Shown here piece by piece: positions 46,827 through 55,989 of a stretch of 64,000 nucleotides of DNA. A model generated the notes under the pieces. It worked only from the letters and a program-made list of their open reading frames with translations. It was not told where the DNA came from and ran no database searches. The translations under genes were made by a program, and so were the position numbers. Location: contig JASANE010029352.1 of assembly GCA_030248225.1 (NCBI GenBank), positions 1-64,000 of the forward strand. The letters run 5' to 3'. The number at the start of each line of letters is the position of its first letter. Within the stretch, counting starts at the first letter, position 1. This stretch comes from Trileptium ribeirensis. Taxonomy: Eukaryota > Nematoda > Enoplea > Enoplida > Thoracostomopsidae.

Positions 46827-47105
46827 GGGTACAATACGTACACGTAGGGGTACACAATAGGGGTAAAAATGTGTACAACATACGGCTACATAGTGGTAAA
46901 TGTAAATTATATACGGGTACAATACGTACCCGTATGCTACAGAATATAGGTACACAGTGGTACATGTAGGGGATATATGGGTACAATACGTACCCATAGG
47001 GGTATAGAATAGGGGTACACATTGATAAATGTAGGGGATATAGCGGTACAATACGTACCCGTAGGGGTACTGAATAGGGATACACAGGGTTACAAAAAGG
47101 AAACA
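46826..47105 (+). repeat. GGGTACAATACGTACCC minisatellite, ~65-bp unit
   Basis: Units begin GGGTACAATACGTAC at 46826, 46915, 46978 and 47044 and continue with TAGGGGTACA and AATAGGGG strings. GGGTAC...GTACCC is itself an inverted repeat. It fills the gap between integrase and ATPase genes and ends just before the TCTTAAAAA box of the ATPase gene. Confidence 0.88.
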
Positions 47106-47133
47106 CAGGGGTAAAAATGGTGGTGTTAAAAGT

Positions 47134-47169
47134 TCTTAAAAAGGTTTAATCATGTAATCCACGATAATT
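47134..47169 (+). promoter_or_regulatory. Promoter-like block of the ATPase gene
   Basis: TCTTAAAAAGG (47134), TTTAAT (47145) and ATGTAATCCACGATAATT lead into ATG at 47170; the box lies 36 nt before the ATG. The same order TCTT(T)AAAA, TTTAAT, ATGTAAT, ATG is found at 47880-47914 and 50660-50696. Confidence 0.6.
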
Positions 47170-47860
47170 ATGGATCATGTATGTAACAAGTGTGAACGAT
47201 CTTATACTTGTCGTCAACATTTACATAGACATAAGAAAACTTGTACAGCTCAAACAATGTCAAGCTGTGATAAAATACTTTTACCTTTGGAATTACCGTT
47301 CACATGTGTTGTGAGTGGTCAAACTGAAAGTGGAAAAACACTTTAGATTTACAAATTACTTAAACACATGTACTTTAATGAAAAGGTGGAGAAAATTTTA
47401 TACTGTTACAGTATTGTTCAAGATATCTACAGTACAATGTTGAGAGGAATACCCAACTACATGAAGGTATACCTTCTGAATTTCCCAATACCACAAGACA
47501 CGTTTTATGCGTATTGGACGATTTAATGATTGAGGCCTCAAATGATGAAATGCTTGCAGCAGCATTTTCCCGTATGCGTCATAATAAGTTAAGCAGAATT
47601 TTTGTTACACAGAATTTGTATCATGAAGGCAAATACATGCGAACAATAACTTGGAACGCACAGTATATGGTTTTGTTCCCGACTTTAGAGATCAGCCCAT
47701 AATACATACTCTGGGAAGGCAAATGTGGCCTTCAAAACCAGACTTTCTCTCAAGCGCATTTGAGCAAGCAACAAGGGAACTGTATGGTTATTTATTTCTT
47801 GATCTGAAACCAGCTACCAGCAGTATACTAAGGGTAAGACAATGTATTTTTCCTGAATGA
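47170..47860 (+). pseudogene. Polinton packaging ATPase (FtsK/HerA-like) with N-terminal zinc finger
   Basis: DNA-packaging ATPase. It begins MDHVCNKCERSYTCRQHLHR, a C2H2-type finger like that on PolB, then LPFTCVVSGQTESGKTL with a full Walker A (GQTESGKT) and a TAG right after it at 47344. It continues KILYCYSIVQDIYSTM. After a frameshift HVLCVLDDLMIEASNDEMLA carries Walker B (VLDD), followed by MRHNKLSRIFVTQNLY (sensor-like), NAQYMVLF and, after another shift, RDQPIIHTLGRQMWP and GYLFLDLKPATSSILRVRQC. Order and spacing match Polinton ATPases (about 230 residues). Inactive through one stop and two shifts. Confidence 0.9.
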
Positions 47861-47879
47861 TAGTCAGATGTGTGTGTAT

Positions 47880-47913
47880 TCTTAAAATAGTTTAATTTTT
47901 AGATGTAATAAAT
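47880..47913 (+). promoter_or_regulatory. Promoter-like block of the basic ORF
   Basis: TCTTAAAATAG (47880), TTTAAT (47891) and ATGTAATAAAT lead to ATG at 47914, 34 nt from the box; same layout as 47134-47170. Confidence 0.55.
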
Positions 47914-49161
47914 ATGTATCGAAACGTTTATGCGAGACTAAACTTTGTATGCGCCCAGCAATAATCCTCTTTTGTCATTTCCAAAAAAAATTGGTAATCG
48001 AACGTTTTTTGGCGATCCCATATCCATCTTGAAACTGTTTAAAAACATTTTTGCCACGAGCTCCAAAGCGTATGAATTATGTTACCGAACATTTTATAGA
48101 AATTGTTAGGTTGTTGTTGAACATACATTTAGAGAATTTTAATTCGAGACTTGTCATTCGGGAACAGTATATATAGCACCCGACCTCAAATTTTGTTAGC
48201 GAACAAACATGCAGACTCAGTTGCGCAGCGCGTATCCATGGCTGTTCGCGAACATGAATGAGGTATGAACATTTATTCTAATTTAATTCGAATAATGCAA
48301 CACACTCACTGTTCGCGAACAAACGACCCTGTTTTGTTGTTCGCGAAGACTTATGCGAGATTTTATTAGAATATTAAACGTGATTGTTCGCGAACAGAAG
48401 AGCGTGTTTTGTTGTTCGCGAACACATTATCTGAGAGTTTTGAATTTATATCCAAATCCGTTTTTGCAACAAAATTTCTGGTTTTGTTAAAAATTGTATT
48501 TGTTATTTGCTTTCGCGATGACGAATGTTATTGTGCGCGAACCAATTTGTGCAAGGGTATAGTTGAGGTTCGCGAACATGTCCGCTTACATGTTGACGAA
48601 CGAGCAAATGTGTTTTGGAACGTCAAACTGACTAGGTCGATGTATTTCAAGAACGTTGGCTAGTGCAAAGACACCTTTTCGAAAAGTTATTGAACCATTC
48701 GGCTATGAAGTAAAACAGGTGAGTATTTAGTTCGGCCACAAAATTGAATTTTGCGACATGAAATCGAAATCCGACTAAATATCGTTCGCGAAAAATCGAT
48801 GGCAAAACCGCATTTTGTTTCATAACAACGGATAGCGGTCCTCGATCGCTTTTTGCATAATAGGATTATGACTGGGCGCATTTTAAGTTTACTGGCGCAT
48901 TAACGTAATCTAGCGGCACTGCAATTTCTGGCGAGATCAGCAGCTAAAGTTATATCTGCTGTAATTAAAGTTGCACCGCAGTCTTTACTTAACGCATTTG
49001 CAGAAATTGCTTATAATATCATAAAAAACACCAAAACCAAGAGGAAAGTTCTTAAAAGTATTGCAAGCAAACGTATTTCAAGTTCTAAAAAGAAAAAGTT
49101 ACTTAAACCTACTGTGGTCAAGCATTTGATTAATTATTTTAATAAACATTATGGCACGTAA
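47914..49161 (+). pseudogene. Small basic Polinton ORF, split by a TIR element
   Basis: ATG at 47914 starts MYRNVYAR and is cut by the inserted element 47927-48902. After it, from about 48905, the frame reads RNLAALQFLARSAAKVISAV, then QSLLNAFAEIAYNIIKNTKT and a Lys/Arg-rich tail (RKVLKSIASKRISSSKKKKL) to TAA at 49159. A short, hydrophobic then strongly basic protein suits a minor structural or DNA-condensing component, but no named family is claimed. The next ORF starts at 49151, overlapping the stop. Confidence 0.6.
47927..48902 (+). mobile_element. Palindrome-bearing TIR element, copy 3
   Basis: 976-bp element inserted in the Polinton. Left end TTTATGCGAGACTAAACTTT with ATGCGCCCAGCAATAATCCT; right end complemented TAATGCGCCAGTAAACTTAA with ATGCGCCCAGTCATAATCCT. 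Flanking ACG on both sides may be a short target duplication. TTCGCGAACA-type palindromes occur at about 48243, 48311, 48340, 48385, 48414 and 48568. No meaningful coding. Confidence 0.82.
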
Positions 49162-49566
49162 GATGGCAGTGGTACCGGTTAGTTGGTTGGATATAATTAA
49201 GAGTGGAGGAATACAAGATAAAAACCAATAAGAAATGAAATGACTGTTTATGAAACTGGAGAAAAACCAGATTTATCACTCATGTTTCCTAAAAATTTAC
49301 GATCTAAAGCTAAATTAATGCTAAACAATATTAAAGATTTAAAACTAAATAATAATAATGTAATTTATTCGGATAAGACTGTGGGTTCGAATATTTTTGA
49401 TTTAATAAAGTATTTTGTCTCAGATGTCAACTTTTCACCTCCAAGACCTCTTGACTCTGATAAATTTGAATCTCTTCTTAGAGGAGTTCCTTTGTCAGCT
49501 TTTGGAAGAGGTAGAAAAGGTAAAGTAGCTGAGCAGAAAACTAAATGGAGAACTTTGTGGGGGTAA
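49151..49566 (+). pseudogene. Polinton core-like ORF
   Basis: MARKMAVVPVSWLDIIKSGG from 49151, then after a frame change 49240-49566: PDLSLMFPKNLRSKAKLMLN, VIYSDKTVGSNIFDLIKYFV, SPPRPLDSDKFESLL and a basic end KVAEQKTKWRTLWG. Conserved ORFs of this plan (MxVVP start, lysine-rich WRxLW-like tail) occur in insect Polintons/adintoviruses beside capsid genes, but I do not assign a function. One frameshift separates the two parts. Confidence 0.6.
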
Positions 49567-49599
49567 ACCAACCAATCATATTCATGTGGGGTATTTACT

Positions 49600-49612
49600 A
49601 ATATATATAAAG
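49600..49612 (+). promoter_or_regulatory. TATA-like box before the NADAR gene
   Basis: ATATATATAAAGG at about 49600-49612 is a good TATA box, about 35 nt before the NADAR start at 49645. It is distinct from the TCTTAAAA boxes of the other genes. Confidence 0.5.
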
Positions 49613-49644
49613 GTTCACAAACATGGATATCATCATTACCGAAA

Positions 49645-50154
49645 ATGAATCATACAAAGTATTGTGTTAGCACTGATGGGAAACCACTTGTTTTGTTCCG
49701 ATCTGGATGGAGTTTATTTAGTAACTTTAATATTGCTAAAATAACTATTAATGGAGTAACCTACAACTGCGTTGAACAATGGTATCAAAGCGAAAAGGCT
49801 CGTTACTTCAACGATGAAATCACATATCATCATATTATGAACTCTTATAAACCATCAATACACAAGCGACTTGGACAACAGGTCGCAAATTTCGATATTG
49901 CGGAATGCATAGCAAACGACCGCGCTGTAAACGTGATGAAAGTGGGGATGAAAGCAGAATTTCATCAACTACCTCACGTACGAGCTGCAGTAATGGGAAC
50001 CGAAAACGGGATAATAGCGGAAGCGTCGGAATGGGACTCCTAGGGGAAAATTAGAAAAAACCTGGTCGATGTAAAAACTCGAGACACGAGCGAATGGAAG
50101 GGACTAAACAAGTTGGGTGGCTTATGGATGGAAATTCGAGACGAAAACAAATGA
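49645..50154 (+). pseudogene. NADAR-domain protein (YbiA/DUF1768-like)
   Basis: Member of the NADAR (NAD and ADP-ribose associated) family. Known members hydrolyse N-glycosidic bonds; some remove ADP-ribose from guanine in DNA, reversing DarT-type toxins, and others act in riboflavin-intermediate disposal. Visible signature: WSLFSNFNIAKITINGVTYN, CVEQWYQSEKARYF, KRLGQQVANFD, MKVGMKAEF and GIIAEASEWD, then a TAG at 50041 in frame, then EWKGLNKLGGLWMEIRDENK to TGA at 50152. The NKLGxLWMxIR end and the Glu of EASEWD are hallmark residues. About 169 residues, normal for the family. The single TAG is the only visible defect. The TGA overlaps the next gene's ATG (ATGA at 50151). A NADAR gene is not a standard Polinton component as far as I know. 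Confidence 0.9.
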
Positions 50155-50676
50155 CAACAAATATGACAATAACATCACACATTGGATGCAACGTTGATTT
50201 GTTATATCTATCTTGTGTACTTAACAATTTTGACTTTGATATTTTACGATTTAATTGTGAAATATGGAAATTCAAACCTAGGGGAACGATTTTACGGTTT
50301 TCCAATGGAAAGCTAGGAGTAGTGGGGGTGAGGTCAGAGGATGAAGCAAAACTAATTTTATATATAGTTTACGAAAAATTAAACGAGTTTGTATATTCAT
50401 GCATTCTGCATTCGAAAATTTGATGTACAACTTAAAAATGTTGTTGGAATGTTGAAATGTGGATTTAACTTAAATTTACCTTTCGTCTATGAAAGTCTGA
50501 AATCCAAATACACTGTCATGTATGAAACTGAGTTGCATAATAGTATGAAACTTAAGATTGAGAAGGGTGTGAGTTTGATTTATGGGAGTGGGAATGTAGT
50601 TATAACTGGTTGTAAGTGTATAAATGATTTCTATTTGTCTTGCAATACTGTATATAATTTCTTTAAAAGACTTTAA
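50151..50676 (+). pseudogene. TBP-like protein with two saddle repeats
   Basis: Resembles the TATA-binding protein core. Repeat 1 (50160-50385): ITSHIGCNVDLLYLSCVLNN, FDILRFNCEIWKFKPRGTIL, RFSNGKLGVVGVRSEDEAKL, matching the TBP order NxVSxxxLGCxLDL, RFxAVIMRIxxPRTTxLIF and SGKxxxTGAKSE. Repeat 2 (50405-50676): FDVQLKNVVGMLKCGFNLNL, YETELHNSMKLKIEKGVSLI, YGSGNVVITGCKCINDF, matching FKIQNxVGSxDVKF and LIFVSGKVVLTGAK. The two halves also resemble each other (GTILRFSNGK versus GVSLIYGSGN). The DNA-kinking Phe before SGK is kept in repeat 1 and is Tyr in repeat 2. About 175 residues, TBP core length. A one-base shift near 50410 separates the halves. Start ATG at 50151 overlaps the NADAR stop. Confidence 0.78.
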
Positions 50677-50695
50677 TATTATGTAATCAACAATC
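50660..50695 (+). promoter_or_regulatory. Promoter-like block of the penton-like gene
   Basis: TCTTTAAAAG (50660), TTTAATATT (50672) and ATGTAATCAACAATC lead to ATG at 50696, 36 nt from the box. It lies within the 3' end of the TBP-like gene. Confidence 0.55.
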
Positions 50696-51315
50696 ATGGA
50701 AGTTGTAGTGGTTTGCAATCTGAGCGAACCGGTTGTTGAGTTACCGACAGCATTTTGTGCTACAAAAGTTAAAGTACTGGATGTTCAATTTCCCACCAAA
50801 TACAAAAATATTGAGGGTGGTATTGTTGAATATTTCACAAATAAATCTTGGAAACGGTTTACTGTTGATAAAGGCTACTACAGTATCAACAATTTGTTAT
50901 CTTACCTAAACACATTCAGTCAAGACACTGAGTTTACAGTTGACCCCATCTGTGATCGTGTCCGTGTATATATCTTAGGTAAGCCAGAAATTAAGATATT
51001 TCCGGAAATACAACAATTATTTAGATTCAACGCTTTACACCTGAAACACGGTAAACATGTTGGAAACAAATGTGTCAACATGCAACATAACAAACCCACG
51101 TTTATAATGAGTTCTTTTGTGAAAGAACGAATAGTAAACGGAAGATATAAACCACTACTACACGTAATTTCATCTAATGTGAAAAATACAGTGAACCTAG
51201 AGTTAAAAAGTTGCATGTTAAAGTTTTCCGATTTGATGTGCATGATTCAGAATTTCAAACTGTTGAGTTTTTTCCAAACGCAAAGATGATATTGAGGTTA
51301 TGGTTTAGTTCTTAA
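50696..51315 (+). pseudogene. Polinton penton-like minor capsid protein
   Basis: Likely minor capsid (single jelly-roll) protein. 50696-51210: KVKVLDVQFPTKYKNIEGGI, RFTVDKGYYSINNLLSYLNT, FTVDPICDRVRVYILG, NGRYKPLLHVISSNVKNTVN. The order WxVALxxxxYPxxxxNI, then PGYYSxxxLIxxLN, then a short KVxI strand is the typical N-terminal pattern of Polinton/adintovirus pentons. After a frameshift near 51210 the C-terminus reads LHVKVFRFDVHDSEFQTVEF and FPNAKMILRLWFSS, ending at TAA 51313. About 205 residues. Assignment rests on pattern and position before the major capsid gene. Confidence 0.65.
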
Positions 51316-51318
51316 AAA
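51310..51318 (+). promoter_or_regulatory. TCTTAAAAA box upstream of a 28-codon ORF
   Basis: TCTTAAAAA overlaps the stop of the penton-like ORF and lies 11 nt before ATG at 51321, the same spacing as at 41627/41638. Confidence 0.45.
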
Positions 51319-51320
51319 GG

Positions 51321-51407
51321 ATGAATAAATTTAATAAATCTAAGTTTAAAAATGCTACCTCTATGTTTTATTTCGAGAAAGCTTGTAAAAGCTATTCCAA
51401 TTGTTGA
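51321..51407 (+). CDS. Small ORF, 28 codons, unknown
   Basis: MNKFNKSKFKNATSMFYFEK followed by 8 codons and TGA. Included because it is preceded by the shared TCTTAAAAA box at 11 nt and is followed by a second box at 51417. It could be the start of a longer broken gene. No family is recognised. Confidence 0.3.
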   Translation: MNKFNKSKFKNATSMFYFEKACKSYSNC

Positions 51408-51416
51408 AAAGAAAAG

Positions 51417-51425
51417 TCTTAAAAA
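51417..51425 (+). promoter_or_regulatory. TCTTAAAAA box upstream of the capsid gene
   Basis: TCTTAAAAAGG at 51417 lies 38 nt before ATG at 51455, in the 34-38 nt class. Confidence 0.5.
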
Positions 51426-51454
51426 GGATCGCAAGTCAACAAAGAAATAGAAAA

Positions 51455-52288
51455 ATGTCTACCGTATGCGACGTCGAAACACTTAATTGGCAGGGTGATA
51501 AGACCCTGTTTAAGACTCAATCATGTCAACACAAATGATCGAAGTCGCTTGTGAAACAACTTTACCAAGCATTGATACAGATGACTCGTTTCGTTTTAAA
51601 ATTGGTGAAAGTGCATTTCATTTGATTGATTAATATGTTCGGGTATGGACTCTTTTCATCGCTTGGGATGAAAATAAACGGAGAACCAATAACGTACAAC
51701 CAAAAACACTACCCCTGGATGACATACATATTATATATGCTACATATGAGTGAGGAACAAAGAAAACAATATTTAGAAGGATGTCTTTACAAACCTGATC
51801 ATACCATATGTTTGATGATCTTGAAGATAATGAAGGTTCCATTTATAGAAAAGCGTTGACTGCGGTGTCTCAAAAATGTGAGCTTTGATTATTGATGCAC
51901 ATTTAACTCCTAAATACCTACCACCAAAAACAAGGTTAGAATTTAAATTTACGCGAAGTACCATCTTTAATACTGTTGCATGAACCAGCTAATAAATTTC
52001 ACATTCGTATCAATGATTTCAAACTCTATATACCTAAAGCACGATTAACAAAAGAAGCTCTTGAAATTCAAAATAGAATTGGAGCAGATAAGATATAAAG
52101 TATATACATTGTCTTTAAATAAAGGTCTGCAAAATGTAGATTGGACAATTTTTGATGGTGTGTTACCCCGTAGAATATACATTTGGGGAATCACGCAGGA
52201 AGCGTACACAGGTGCAGCAAAATCAAACTTGTTTAAACTAAGTCTATTAGATATGAATAGCTTTACAGTATTTATATTTTATTATTAA
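51455..52288 (+). pseudogene. Polinton major capsid-like protein (double jelly-roll), fragment
   Basis: ATG at 51455 (MSTVCDVETLNWQGD). After frame changes: 51530-51632 TLPSIDTDDSFRFKIGESAF, the N-terminal strand region; 51640-51790 LFSSLGMKINGEPITYNQKH, YPWMTYILYMLHMSEEQRKQ, the characteristic hSLFxxVxVxINGxxI...YPYxxYLxxLL block of Polinton capsids; 51980-52080 LLHEPANKFHIRINDFKLYI, PKARLTKEALEI; 52100-52288 VDWTIFDGVLPRRIYIWGIT, GAAKSNLFKLSLLDMNSF. These keep the family order. The C-terminal jelly-roll is short or missing, so the gene is truncated at about 52288, which may be the end of the preserved element. Confidence 0.8.
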
Positions 52289-52290
52289 TA

Positions 52291-53566
52291 TTTTTAATCA
52301 ACTTAATATAATTAGTATAATATACTAATCTACCAGTAAACATTTTATTTTTAAGTTTTCAAGTCAAATCCAGGCAGATGTTTAACATAGTACCATTAAG
52401 AAATATAATCGTTAATAACTAAATCAATCAAATTCACAGTAGAGGTTAATATGAAAAGTAGCTATACTATCTAGGCACTCTGATGAACCTGCTAGGTTTA
52501 TTTTTAAATAAACGTTTGTCTGAATGTGCGCTGCGATATATTACACAAAGGGCAATGCGGCAAGAGGTTATATCCGTTGTGTAATTCCTAACACAGCACG
52601 GTATACTCTTTCTGTAATTCAAGCACTACAGTGTTTGCCGTGATATGGCAAAAAGCACAACTAAATTTCGTTTCACTTCGCAATTATTTATTTTTTACTG
52701 ATTTCAGTGTTGGTATCTGCTTTTATTTTAAATTCGCCAAAATGAGTTTGACTCTAGATAATTTAAATTCGTATCAACTGAAATCAAATGGAACGGAAAC
52801 AATTTGACTTATTGCAGAATTTAAAATCACTTTATTCAAATCTTATAACTTAAACCAGCCGAAACCGAATTAAAAATAAGTTTGATATTGATTTGATTTG
52901 GTATTCTACTGTTTCTTTGATATACGGCTTTGACGAATACACTTCATTTGTATGAAGTCGAAATCGTTTCGGTGGACTTCATTATGCCCCATGGCACCAA
53001 AAAACGAAATCAAATCGAGTCACTCAGAAACAAAACTTTTTAGTTTAACCTTTTCGTAGCCAGTGTCCTGTACACTGAACACAAGTATTAATTACGCGTT
53101 GTTATTTATCCAATCAAATAACAACTCCGAAGTTAAAAGAATTTCATACTATTGGTTGTTCTAATTATATTTTGTTTGTTGGCTCCTAGCGGCATTGCGG
53201 CTCAGCTAGTTAGAAGTATCTAAACTTGATGTATATAATAACAAGAACCACCGGAAGGTAATTACGCTATATTCACGATACATTTACTGTATTACTTGTA
53301 TATATATGAGGTAAGTAAAATTTGTAGAGCGTGGAAAGGCTATTCGATTTTACTAGTATTCAACTAAGTTTTGCAGGCTTTTACCTATCTATCCTTGTAG
53401 CTGGACAGCGGTTGTCTATGATAGCAATAGCTTAACTGAGCCGTATCTATAGAATTAAAAGAACTTGGTGCTATTATATCAATTGTGGTGAAAACATTTT
53501 ATTAACTAAATATTGGGTGAAACTTTTTGTTCTTGGACTTCAGTACACAAGCAAAAATCTATGCGT
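52291..53566. other. No recognisable feature
   Basis: AT-rich flank of the Polinton. No inverted match to the left side of the element was found by eye. Confidence 0.4.
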
Positions 53567-53574
53567 GCGTGATT

Positions 53575-54030
53575 CAGGGTTGGGCACGGGAAAGAACCAA
53601 CGGAAAAAAGTGTTTTTTCCGTCTTCCTAGCCCCCTCCGGAAAAAATGGAAAAAAACTATTTCAGGATTTCGGAGCCGAAAATAGTTGGCAAACCGTTAT
53701 GCAACAAGGCATTATTTACGCTCATTTAAACAACCCTTACATTTCGTGCGTATGATTTATATGGTAAAATTGTACAACACTGTCTTGCAAGCATCGACTA
53801 AATATATAATCTTTGCATAAGCATAGCTTGCTTCCTCATCAGAAACATTGCAGTTTTAGACCTTTTTAGAGAATTATGACATTAATAATCATTAACGGTA
53901 TTCAATTTCGCGTAAAACTGTGTTTGCTGCTATTTTTCGCCGAACAATAAAGATTTGAATTTTTTCCGTATTTTTCCGGAAAAACACGGTTTATTTCCGG
54001 TCCGACTTTTTTCGGAAAAAACCAACCTTG
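53575..54030 (+). mobile_element. hAT-type non-autonomous element, 456 bp
   Basis: The left end CAGGGTTGGGCACGG and the complement of the right end CAAGGTTGGTTTTTTCCG share GGTTGG. Subterminal GGAAAAAA/TTTTTTCC strings occur at both sides. Flanks GCGTGATT (53567-53574) and GTGTGATC (54031-54038) agree at 6 of 8 positions, fitting a decayed 8-bp hAT duplication. The CAGGG start is typical for hAT. Confidence 0.72.
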
Positions 54031-54038
54031 GTGTGATC

Positions 54039-54940
54039 CTACCCCTTACAGAAGGGTGGCGAGTGGGCCTTCCAGCAAACACACCGTACCAGCTAGATCG
54101 CGGCAGCATTTATAACCCCCGAGCACCGCATATTTTCTGCATTGGCCCTTTATGCCTAATTTTTTCACTTGGTGTATTTAAGGGCCTTCCCCTCTGCCTT
54201 ACCTTAAGTGTGTACAGCCAAAATTCTGTGTGCACTTTTTTCAGTTCGTTCGTTTACATCCATTCCCGTTCGCCCTGTGAACTATTAACTGGTCATTAGT
54301 CGAACTATACTCAAATCAAAGAGTCATGCAAGTAAATGCTTTTAACTACAAGTTTAGGCTAATGTCAAAACTACTATCACGAGTGTATTTTACAAAACGT
54401 ATACAGGTGAAATCTATACTTATAATCTTTGGACTCTTAGATGACATGAACGTTTAGTTTATCATTTGATACGAGGTCAGCATGCAAAAGTGAAAAATCT
54501 TTCATCCCTATCTGGTAGAAATTAAAACTTTTTAAAGGTTTATGACAATTCAATTAGCCAGCTCTAAGCCTACGTTTAACAGCCAGTGTCTAGTATGCTA
54601 GACACTATCGCATTTCACTGCCCAACTATTTTTGACATTTATTTGATGTTCATTTCTTTCACTGAGGTACACATCTTTCGTTTTCTGTAAATATTTTTTC
54701 TGTGTTGTGTTTCACATTGCCGTAATAAACGAAAGGGTTAAATTATGTAGAAAAAATGACTCGAATTTTGGCAGAATACGACTTTTGTGCTACTTCCGGC
54801 GAATTCTGTCTGTTACAATGCAAGCTAAGTACAATGCCACTATTGCCGATAAAGAATCAAACATATAATGTAGGTGTTGTGGTGATGTCATGATCGATCC
54901 CAATTATACTGCTATGTTAAGGTAAATGTTCGCACCGGCG
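54039..54940. other. No recognisable feature
   Basis: No gene or repeat recognised. Confidence 0.4.
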
Positions 54941-55570
54941 TTGAAAAGTTTGCAATTTTTGATGTCCGTCAATTTTTGAAATGTTTTACAATTTTTGATG
55001 TTCGCCAATTTTTCAATTCGCTAATTATTAATGCGCAACTAAACTTAAAATGACCCCGCTGACCATCCTATTTTGCTTTTTGTAAAAATTTTCGTCACTG
55101 AACATTTTGTCGGTCAGAAAATGCCACTTATTGTTCGAGATTGTCAAATATGTTCGCGAACAGAATTTTGTCGTATTTGTATTAACAAAGGGCTTGTTCG
55201 CGAACAGTAACTGATAAATAATATGACTGTCCCGTTTATGTCATCAAAATTACATTAAATTTGTTCGCGAACAAAGCCGAATCCTGTTTCAACGCTATGA
55301 AATGTTACGGAACTGTCATAACCCAGATGAGAACCATTAAGTCTGCGCGAGCAGAGAATCGTCTCGAATATCCTATTTGTTCCGTAACAATGGTTGTGGA
55401 TCCGACATCGGAAACTGCAAAATTGCATGGTAAACCTGGTCACTTTAAGTTAAGTCGCGCATAATGTTCGCCAATTTTTGAAATGTTTGGCAATTTTTGT
55501 TCTTCGCTAATTTTAGACGTTCGACAATTTTTGAGATGTCTGCCAATTTTTGATATTCGCTGAAGCACAA
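54941..55570 (+). repeat. TTCGCCAATTTTTGA-type short repeats around copy 4
   Basis: CAATTTTTGATGTTCGC-like units recur at about 54953, 54990 and 55008, and again at 55468, 55490 and 55520-55560, on both sides of the TIR element at 55028-55464. The element seems to have inserted in, or captured, a small degenerate repeat. Confidence 0.65.
55028..55464 (+). mobile_element. Palindrome-bearing TIR element, copy 4
   Basis: 437-bp relative of the copies at 19, 24 and 48 kb. Left end TTAATGCGCAACTAAACTTA then AAATGACCCCGCTGACCATC; right end complemented TTATGCGCGACTTAACTTAA then AGTGACCAGG. Palindromes TGTTCGCGAACA-type at 55150, 55195 and 55262. Confidence 0.75.
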
Positions 55571-55989
55571 ATCAATAAGAAGTTAACGCACGCTCCAAGT
55601 GGAATAATGAAATATCAAGGCATCATGCTATTGTTTTATTGCAGTTGCAATGCATAGTATTTACCCGGTAGTACCATACTTTTGTGTATATACGTGTATT
55701 GATATTTTTAAACTATTTCAAATTACTAAGATATTTGTTAAAAACATTAGCAAAATATAATAGAAAGTTTAGCAAAATTAAATACGAACTCGATAAGTTC
55801 AAAATTTAATTGCATCAAAGCCGAAAAACGTTAGGGAAAGAATAATATTTGAACGCACTAAAACTGTTCAGAAGCTAAGTTTTCTTAACGCTAAAACTGT
55901 TCAAAAGTTAACTTTTTCTTAGCTCTGTGTCTGAATTGCGCATATCATGATAGGGTCGCAAGGCGAAAAATATATCTGTGTACCACAAG

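Larger units (their letters stand above)
41627..52290 (+). mobile_element. Polinton/Maverick (adintovirus-like) element, degenerate
   Basis: A 10.7 kb block with all genes on the plus strand: zinc-finger/PolB, integrase with chromodomain, packaging ATPase, basic ORF, core-like ORF, NADAR, TBP-like, penton-like and major-capsid-like ORFs. PolB, integrase, ATPase and capsid genes together define Polintons. Stops and frameshifts are in most genes, and a TIR element is inserted at 47927-48902. Terminal inverted repeats were not found by eye, and the adenovirus-type protease was not recognised, so the copy may be truncated. Shared upstream boxes (see separate entries) suggest one regulatory scheme. 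Confidence 0.92.

Noticed and set aside
41627..52290. Adenovirus-type protease and terminal inverted repeats expected in a Polinton
   Set aside because: Looked for and not found by eye; absence may be due to truncation or decay, so neither is reported.
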